Source: VRUE01 sp963699215 (GTDB lineage: Bacteria; Actinomycetota; Thermoleophilia; Solirubrobacterales; 70-9). From it: 64,000 nt of DNA. Each line of letters begins with the position of its first letter. Positions within the stretch are counted from its first letter, which is position 1. The DNA is taken from contig OY969422.1 of NCBI GenBank assembly GCA_963699215.1, positions 992,001 to 1,056,000 of the forward strand. The letters run 5' to 3'. Below the pieces are notes generated by a model, which was given only the letters and a program-made list of their open reading frames with translations, was not told the origin of the DNA and made no database searches. The translations under genes were made by a program, and so were the position numbers. Below, piece by piece: positions 58,635-64,000 of the stretch.

Positions 58635-58663
58635 TTGCTGTTAATCTTGCACAAATTATTTTG
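58635..58663 (+). promoter_or_regulatory. Possible promoter of prmC-lysS
   Basis: TTGCTG (58635-58640) and an AT-rich TTATTT about 16 bp on (58657-58662) lie in the only AT-rich patch of this region, followed by AGGAGG (58673-58678) before the GTG at 58687. Confidence 0.3.
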
Positions 58664-58686
58664 AGGTAAACGAGGAGGCGAGCGGA

Positions 58687-59532
58687 GTGGACGCAGTGGA
58701 GACTGACAGCGGGGGAGGCTCGTCCGCCGCGACTGTCGGCGAGCTGCTCGACACCGCGACGGAGACGATCGGGGCTGCGGGTTGCGAGGAGCCGCGCGCC
58801 GACGCCGAGGCGCTGGTCGCCAACGCGCTCGGCGTCAGCGTCGAGGAGCTGTCTCGCGACGGCTCGGGCGAGGCCTCACCCGAGGTCGTGGCGGCGATCC
58901 AGGCGGCGGTGGCCCGCCGCGCCGAGCGCGAGCCGATGGCCTACATCCTCGGCCGCGCCCCCTTCCGCGACCTCGAGATCGCGGTCGACCCGCGGGTGCT
59001 GTGGCCCCGCCGCGAGACCGAGCTGCTGGTCGAGGTCGGCGTCGGGCTGCCCGAGGGGGCTCGGGTGCACGAGGTCGGAACCGGCTCGGGTGCGATCGCC
59101 CTGTCCTTGATCTCCGAGCGGCCCGACCTCCGCGTCACCGCCTCGGATCTCTCGGCGGAAGCCGTCGAAGCGGCCCGTGAGAACGCCGAGCGGCTCGGCC
59201 TGGAGCTGGACGTCAGCGTCGCCGCCGGCTTGCCGGAGGGCCTGGAGGGCGTCGACCTCGTCATCGCCAACCTGCCCTACGTCACCGACGAGACGATCTT
59301 CGACCGCTCGCCGGAGATCCGGCGCGAGCCGCGTATCGCCGTCACCGGCGCCTGCGGCGAGGACGGCCTCGGCGTGATCCGCGGCCTGATCGAGGAAACG
59401 CCGAGCGGCTGGAAGCTGGCGATGGAGCACGACACGCACCACGGGCCGGCGATGCGCGAGATGCTGGGCGACGCAACTACTATGCGCGACTACATGGGTG
59501 GTGAGCGGGTAACCGTCGGCGTCGCGCCTTGA
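58687..59532 (+). CDS. prmC: Peptide chain release factor glutamine methyltransferase
   Basis: 281 residues from GTG 58687. N-terminal helical domain, PMAYILGRAPFRDLEIAVDP, PRRETELLVEVGV and the SAM motif VHEVGTGSGAIALSLI. The catalytic tetrapeptide, normally NPPY, reads NLPY (VIANLPYVTDE). Methylates the GGQ glutamine of release factors. The stop overlaps the lysS TTG start. Confidence 0.87.
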   Translation: MDAVETDSGGGSSAATVGELLDTATETIGAAGCEEPRADAEALVANALGVSVEELSRDGSGEASPEVVAAIQAAVARRAEREPMAYILGRAPFRDLEIAVDPRVLWPRRETELLVEVGVGLPEGARVHEVGTGSGAIALSLISERPDLRVTASDLSAEAVEAARENAERLGLELDVSVAAGLPEGLEGVDLVIANLPYVTDETIFDRSPEIRREPRIAVTGACGEDGLGVIRGLIEETPSGWKLAMEHDTHHGPAMREMLGDATTMRDYMGGERVTVGVAP

Positions 59533-60995
59533 GCGCGGAGGAGCGCCTAGCGAAGGTAGAGAGGCTGCGATCCGAAGGGATCGACCCCTACCCCTTCTCG
59601 TTTCCGGATCGCAACGCGGTCGCCGAGATCCTCGATGCCCACGACCCCGCCGAGCTGGGCGAGGGCGAGCACCGCGAGCACTCCTACCGGATCGCCGGCC
59701 GGGTGACCGGGCAGCGCGGCCACGGCAAGACGACCTTCTTCGACGTCCGCGACCTGACCGGGACGATCCAGTCCTACGCCCGGGTCGACGCGCTCGGCCA
59801 GGAGGCGTTCGACCGGATCGAAGCGCTCGACATCGGCGACCTGGTCGGCGTCGAGGGCGATCTCTACGTGACCAAGCGCGGCCAGCTGGCGCTCGAGGTG
59901 CGCGAGTGCGTGCTGCTGGCCAAGGCGCTGCGCGACCCGCCCGACCTCTTCCACGGCATCTCCGACCCGGAGGTGCGCTACCGCCAGCGCGAGCTCGACC
60001 TGATGGCGAACGAGCGCTCGCGCGAGATCTTCGCGATGCGGGCCAAGGTGGTGAAGGCGATCCGCGACCACCTCGACGAACGCGGCTACGTCGAGATGGA
60101 AACGCCGATCCTGCAGCGGATGACCGGCGGCGCCGCGGCGCGGCCCTTCAAGACGCACCACAACGCGCTCGACCGCCACCTCTACCTGCGGATCGCCACC
60201 GAGCTCTACCTGAAGCGGGCGATCGTCGGCGGCTTCGAGAACGTCTACGAGCTGGGCAAGTTCTTCCGCAACGAGGGGATGTCGCCGCAGCACAACCCCG
60301 AGTTCACGATGCTCGAGTGGTTCGTCAGCGGCGCCGATTACCACGGCGTGATGGACGTCGCCGAGGGGATCGTCGCCGGCGTCGCCGAACGGGTGCTGGG
60401 GACGACGAAGGTCGAGCGCGACGGCGAGACGATCGACCTGGCGCCGCCCTGGCCGCGGCTGCGGCTGCAGGACCTGCTGAAGGAAGAGACCGGCGTCGAC
60501 ATCACCAAGGCCAGCCGCGACGAGCTGGCCGAGATCGCCGGCGAGGACGCCGAGCCCGACGACGACTGGGCGGCGCTGGTCGACACGCTGCAGGGCAAGC
60601 TGATCGAGCCGAAGTTGATCCAGCCGACCTTCATCATCGACCTGCCGCTGGCGATCTGGCCGCTGGTCAAGCCGGTGCCCGAGCACCCGCAGCTGCTGGC
60701 GGCGGCCTTCGACGGGATCGTCGCCGGGATGGAGATCACCGGCGGCGGCACCGACGTCAACGACCCGATCGAACAGCGGCGCCACTTCGTCGAACAGCGC
60801 GAACGGCAGGAGTCAGGGGCGGAGGAGACGCCGCACGAGCACGACGAGGAGTTCGTGCGGGCGCTCGAATACGGGATGCTGACCGCGAGCGGCTCCGGCC
60901 TCGGCATCGACCGCCTGATGATGATCCTCAGCGGCGCCAAGACGCTGCGCGACGTGATCCTCTTCCCCTCGATGCGCGAGGCGGCGGCGGACTAG
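59529..60995 (+). CDS. lysS: Lysyl-tRNA synthetase, class II
   Basis: 488 residues from TTG 59529. OB-fold anticodon domain (HSYRIAGRVTGQRGHGKTTF, FFDVRDLTG), class II motif 1 (FAMRAKVVKAIRDHLDERGY), motif 2 (YELGKFFRNEGMSPQHNPEF) and motif 3 (GSGLGIDRLMMIL). Standard length. Confidence 0.95.
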   Translation: MSAEERLAKVERLRSEGIDPYPFSFPDRNAVAEILDAHDPAELGEGEHREHSYRIAGRVTGQRGHGKTTFFDVRDLTGTIQSYARVDALGQEAFDRIEALDIGDLVGVEGDLYVTKRGQLALEVRECVLLAKALRDPPDLFHGISDPEVRYRQRELDLMANERSREIFAMRAKVVKAIRDHLDERGYVEMETPILQRMTGGAAARPFKTHHNALDRHLYLRIATELYLKRAIVGGFENVYELGKFFRNEGMSPQHNPEFTMLEWFVSGADYHGVMDVAEGIVAGVAERVLGTTKVERDGETIDLAPPWPRLRLQDLLKEETGVDITKASRDELAEIAGEDAEPDDDWAALVDTLQGKLIEPKLIQPTFIIDLPLAIWPLVKPVPEHPQLLAAAFDGIVAGMEITGGGTDVNDPIEQRRHFVEQRERQESGAEETPHEHDEEFVRALEYGMLTASGSGLGIDRLMMILSGAKTLRDVILFPSMREAAAD

Positions 60996-61894
60996 CTGTC
61001 GATCTGCAGCAAGCGCTCGGGTTGGTGCTCGACCTGGAGCGTGGTGTGGTGGATGCCGAACTCGCGCTCGATCAGCTCGGCCAGCTCGAGCCGGGCGCGG
61101 TGGCAGTCGGCGTCGGGCTCGACGGTGACGTGGGCGGAGAGGGCGGGGAACTCCGAGGTGACCTCCCAGACGTGCAGGTCGTGGACCTCGACCACGCCCC
61201 GCTGCTGGGCCATCAGCCGGCCGATGCGGTCGGGGTCGATCCCCTTCGGCGAGGCCTCGAGGAAGACCCGGCCAGAGTCGCGCAGCAGGCCGTAGGCCGA
61301 GTACAGCATCAGCGCCGCGACCAGCAGCGAGGCGATCGCGTCGGCCTGGTCGAAGCCGGTCAGCAGGATCACCGCCGCGGCGATCGCGGTGCCGACGAAG
61401 GCGTAGAGGTCGGTGAGCAGGTGCTGGAAGCTGCCCTCGACATTGAGGCTCTGCCGGTTGGCACTGGCGAGCACGGCGGTGGCGGCGAGGTTGACGACGA
61501 CTCCGGCCAGGGCGACGATAAGGACGAGGCCGCCGTCGACGCCGGGTGAGTCGAAGAGCCGGCGCACGCCCTCGATCGCGATGATCGCCGCCAGGACCAG
61601 GAGGGTGATGCCGTTGATCTGAGCGGAGAAGATCTCGACCCGTTTGAGGCCGAAGGTCATGCGGCCTTCGGCGGGGCGCTTGCTGAGGCGGATCGCGACC
61701 AGGGAGAGCGCGATCGCGGCCGCGTCGGTGAGCATGTGCGCGGCGTCGGAGAGCAGCGCCAGCGAGTTGGCGAGGATCCCGGTCACCACCTCGGCCGCCA
61801 TGAAGCCGAGGATCAGCACCAGGGCAATCGTCAGCTTCTTGCGGTCGGCGTCGGCGGAGGCGCCGTGGCTGTGGCCGTGGTGGGAGTGGCTCAT
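60992..61894 (-). CDS. Cation diffusion facilitator (zinc/cobalt exporter)
   Basis: 300 residues from ATG 61894. His-rich start HSHHGHSHG, six helices and the two metal-binding HxxxD motifs in SDAAHMLTDAAA and SFQHLLTDLYAF. The C-terminal cytoplasmic domain (VVEVHDLHVWEVTSEFPALS) closes the protein. CzcD/ZitB-like. Overlaps the convergent lysS stop by 4 bp. Confidence 0.9.
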   Translation of the reverse strand: MSHSHHGHSHGASADADRKKLTIALVLILGFMAAEVVTGILANSLALLSDAAHMLTDAAAIALSLVAIRLSKRPAEGRMTFGLKRVEIFSAQINGITLLVLAAIIAIEGVRRLFDSPGVDGGLVLIVALAGVVVNLAATAVLASANRQSLNVEGSFQHLLTDLYAFVGTAIAAAVILLTGFDQADAIASLLVAALMLYSAYGLLRDSGRVFLEASPKGIDPDRIGRLMAQQRGVVEVHDLHVWEVTSEFPALSAHVTVEPDADCHRARLELAELIEREFGIHHTTLQVEHQPERLLQIDS

Positions 61895-61925
61895 CGCCGA
61901 CCTATCGTAGGCGTGCGCTGCTGGC

Positions 61926-62681
61926 TCAGAAGGCCGAGTGCAGAATGCCGCCGTCGATCGGGATCGTGGTCCCGGTGATGTAGGCGGCGCGCTCGGAGCA
62001 GAGGAAGGCGACGAGGTCGCCGTACTCCTCGGGTCGCCCGAGCCGGCCGGCGGGGACATCCCGCTTGGCGGCTTCCTCGGCGGCCTCCATCGTGCCGTAG
62101 TTGGTGGCCAGCCGCTCGGTGGCGAAGCGCCCGGTTGCGACGGTGTTGACGGTGATCCCCTCGGCGGCGACCTCGCGCGCGAGGGTCTTGAGGAAGCCGA
62201 CCGCGGCCATGCGGTGGGAGTTGGAGAGGTTGAGGCCGGGGATCGGCTCGCGGGTCGAGCTGGAGCCGACGTTGACGATCCGCCCCCAGCGCCGCGCCCG
62301 CATCCCCGGCAGGACCGCGTCGGCGAGCACGCGCGGGGCGAGGACGAGCGAGCGGTAGGCCAGCTCCCAATCGTCCAGGTCGTGGCTGAGCGCCCGGCCG
62401 AGCGGCGGCCCGCCGGTGTTGGCGACGAGGATGTCGAGCGGCCCCAGCGCTGCCTCGACCTCGCCCGGCAGCTCGGCCAGGCGGTCGAGCTCGGCGGTGT
62501 CGGCGACGAAGGGGGAGACGTCGCCCTCGATCGCCGCAGCCGCCGCCTCGATCCGCTCCTGCGAGCGGCTGGCGATCGCGACCCTCGCTCCCTCCAGGGC
62601 GAGGGCCGAGGCGATGGCCTGCCCGAGTCCCTGGCTGGCGCCCATCACCAGGGCGACGCGGCCCTGCAGGCCTAGATCCAT
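61926..62681 (-). CDS. Short-chain dehydrogenase-fold protein lacking the YxxxK pair
   Basis: 251 residues with the SDR cofactor loop GASQGLGQAIA, ILVANTGGPP, VNVGSSS and the C-terminal ITGTTIPIDGG. Where typical members have YxxxK, the sequence is LSNSHRMAAVGFLKTLARE, so the catalytic Tyr is missing. A 3-oxoacyl reductase-like subgroup with the same loss is known. It may be non-catalytic or use another residue. Confidence 0.78.
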   Translation of the reverse strand: MDLGLQGRVALVMGASQGLGQAIASALALEGARVAIASRSQERIEAAAAAIEGDVSPFVADTAELDRLAELPGEVEAALGPLDILVANTGGPPLGRALSHDLDDWELAYRSLVLAPRVLADAVLPGMRARRWGRIVNVGSSSTREPIPGLNLSNSHRMAAVGFLKTLAREVAAEGITVNTVATGRFATERLATNYGTMEAAEEAAKRDVPAGRLGRPEEYGDLVAFLCSERAAYITGTTIPIDGGILHSAF

Positions 62682-62710
62682 GCCTGGGAAGAATGCTCTA
62701 ATGGGTACAC

Positions 62711-62728
62711 GCCGATAAAGTTATCGGC
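62711..62728. promoter_or_regulatory. Near-perfect palindrome just upstream of tRNA-Glu
   Basis: GCCGATAA and TTATCGGC flank AG (62711-62728), ending 3 bp before the tRNA. It could be an operator, a processing hairpin or a recombinase core site next to the integrase remnant. Confidence 0.4.
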
Positions 62729-62731
62729 CGG

Positions 62732-62827
62732 GCGCCCGTAGCTCAGTGGTCAACGGTCCCTTCACGGGGACCAAAGAGCGTCGGTCTTTCAAGCCGAAGG
62801 TCGCGAGTTCGATTCTCGTCGGGCGCA
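62732..62827 (+). tRNA. tRNA-Glu (anticodon TTC) with a 31-nt D-loop
   Basis: Acceptor GCGCCCG (62732-62738) pairs with CGGGCGC (62820-62826), discriminator A. D-stem GCTC/GAGC, anticodon arm TCGGT-CTTTCAA-GCCGA, variable loop AGGTC, T-arm GCGAG-TTCGATT-CTCGT. All arms are good, but the D-loop is 31 nt instead of about 8. The extra 24 nt form a hairpin GGTCCC (62755-62760) / GGGACC (62767-62772). It is followed by an integrase remnant. Function is uncertain. Confidence 0.75.
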
Positions 62828-62959
62828 TACCAGGGAATTTCAGGAAAGACCGGGTTCTTCCCGTCGCAGAGCCGAATGCGCGGCTGCCAGACGAATCGGC
62901 CTTCCGCACCCTTCCAGCCGATTCGTTCCGCAAGCCCGCGGTCGCATCCTGGTCTCATT

Positions 62960-63509
62960 TCGGCTTGGCGGCGAACCTGTCCAGCGAGCTTCGCCAAAGT
63001 GGCGGGCGCTACGAGCCGATGGTCCGCGTCTTCACCGACACCGGCTTGAGGCTGGGGGAGTGCTGTCCCTCCGCCGCGAAGACTTCGACGGCGAGACGCT
63101 CCAAGTTTCCGCACCGTCCCCACGAGGGACAGATCCTCGAGGGGACGAAGACCGACCACGGCCAGCCGGACGCCGGCCGAGTCGACCTGGTCCCGGCCAC
63201 CTTGGCTAGATGCTGGAGGCGCGATCCAACTCAACAGCAAGGACTGCGAGCTGCTGTTCATGACGCCTACCGGCCGCCTATGGCGCGAGCGCACCTTCTA
63301 CCGTCGACCCCTGGAAGCCGACCCAAGAAGCCTCCGCCCTTGACATCCGGCCCCCACGAGTGCCGCCAGAGCTACGTCATCCACCTCCGTGCCGCCGGTG
63401 TCAATGGCGCCGATCTAGCTGAGATCGTCGGGCAGTCGAGACGATGTTGGCCCGGTACACGCATACCGTTGGTGGGAGCTTTCTCGTAGTTAAGTCAGCA
63501 ATCGACTGA
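62960..63509 (+). pseudogene. Remnant of a tyrosine-recombinase (phage-type) integrase
   Basis: Integrase pieces appear in order but in different frames: GGRYEPMVRVFTDTGLRLGE with the first catalytic Arg (about 63002-63060), HEGQILEGTKTDHGQPDAGR, LLFMTPTGRLWRERTFY, then HECRQSYVIHLRAAGVNGAD (His-x-x-Arg, from 63355) and MLARYTHTVGG with the nucleophile Tyr (63456). At least three frame changes and a missing N-terminus mark it as broken, unless all are sequence errors. Position right after a tRNA is typical for such integrases. Confidence 0.75.
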
Positions 63510-63590
63510 GGTGCTATATCGCTGCTGCCACCGGGAAGTGCGGCCTCTAGGACATCGACTACCGCCTATGAGACTGATTAAGTACCGCGT

Positions 63591-64000
63591 GTGCGTTTGA
63601 TCGCGGCAAAGATCAGTGGGTACAAGCGTTTGGCCGACGACTGCGAGATCAACCTCGCCCCCGATCCCGTGTGCATCGTCGGCCCTAACGCTGCTGGCAA
63701 GTCCTCGCTCTTGGACGCTCTGGTCCACCTAAATCACGATCAGCCTTTTGAGCAGGCCGAGAGAACGCGCGCTCCCGGTGGAAAAACCCGGCAGCCTTAT
63801 GTGCAAGCGAGGTTCGTACTAAGCCACGACGATCGCGAGCTGCTTAAAGAGATTCCTGAGGCCAAAGATGTTCGGCAGTTTCTAGTCACTAAGGAAGCGG
63901 ACGAGGTAGAACGTAATTTTCAGTCCGAGCCCTACGCGTCTCGGGATCTTTCAAGAAGACAAGCCGTGCTTGACAGGCTTGCGCAGCTCGGTGAGGACGC
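63591..64000 (+). CDS. AAA-family ATPase, N-terminal part (runs off the window)
   Basis: From GTG 63591 an open frame of 136 codons continues past the window end. VRLIAAKISGYKRLADDCEI is the first strand pair of SMC/OLD-type ATPases, followed by Walker A in CIVGPNAAGKSSLLDALVHL. The rest is charged and helical. Codon use is much less GC-biased than in the genes before 62.7 kb. OLD-like ATPases often belong to mobile or defence cassettes; the partner gene would lie beyond the window. Confidence 0.8.
   Translation, partial: MRLIAAKISGYKRLADDCEINLAPDPVCIVGPNAAGKSSLLDALVHLNHDQPFEQAERTRAPGGKTRQPYVQARFVLSHDDRELLKEIPEAKDVRQFLVTKEADEVERNFQSEPYASRDLSRRQAVLDRLAQLGED

Overview
The window is high-GC DNA with mostly tightly packed genes, many joined by ATGA, GTGA or TTGA stop/start overlaps. 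The gene set is chromosomal and bacterial: a dnaK-grpE-dnaJ-hspR cluster, clpB, inositol-3-phosphate synthase beside a CDP-alcohol phosphotransferase, a PimA-like glycosyltransferase domain, and most of the purine pathway. HspR and inositol lipid genes point to Actinomycetota. My best guess is the Thermoleophilia/Solirubrobacterales side, but that is inference from gene content and not a phylogeny.

Layout. 0.3-5.9 kb (-): pyruvate dehydrogenase operon lpd / DsbA-like isomerase / E1 alpha / E1 beta / E2. 6-9.4 kb: thiamine locus, with thiE divergent from a TPP riboswitch driving thiO and a fused thiS-thiG, then tRNA-Lys. 9.4-15.1 kb: purH, purN and purF, with a TolB-like secreted protein and a nitronate monooxygenase-like enzyme between them. 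15-18.3 kb: a secreted protein and a TetR/MFS efflux pair sharing two operators. 18.4-25.7 kb (-): purC-purS-purQ-purL followed by a 1101-residue HD plus Hsp90-type ATPase protein. 25.8-28.6 kb: cytochrome P450 and a tandem-duplicated winged-helix regulator. 28.7-32.3 kb (-): glutaredoxin-like protein, purB, purE, purD and a GYD protein. 32.4-37.6 kb: a multidomain cell-wall hydrolase, a membrane protein and clpB. 37.6-44.3 kb: a DrrAB-type ABC exporter and hspR-dnaJ-grpE-dnaK. 44.5-53.3 kb: secreted phosphoesterase, cytochrome c, nth, an Asp-nucleophile hydrolase, an inositol-lipid block (PAP2, CDP-alcohol phosphotransferase, ino1, GT4N-PHP fusion) and a UDG-like protein. 53-62.7 kb: housekeeping genes (RNA methyltransferase, argF, lgt, prmC, lysS, zinc exporter, SDR). 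At 62.7 kb a tRNA-Glu with an enlarged D-loop is followed by a broken tyrosine integrase and the start of an AAA ATPase, probably the edge of an integrated island.

Two signals run across the whole window. First, there are several families of small palindromic elements, and a 103-bp repeat present twice at 99/103 identity. Several of these lie inside genes in frame (E2, grpE, purQ, an endonuclease-like gene) or supply a start or stop codon. Second, many conserved single-copy genes carry one or more frame breaks (purH, purB, purE, purD, clpB, lgt and others). In each the correct protein resumes in another frame, so I treat these as probable sequencing or assembly indels and give whole-gene coordinates.
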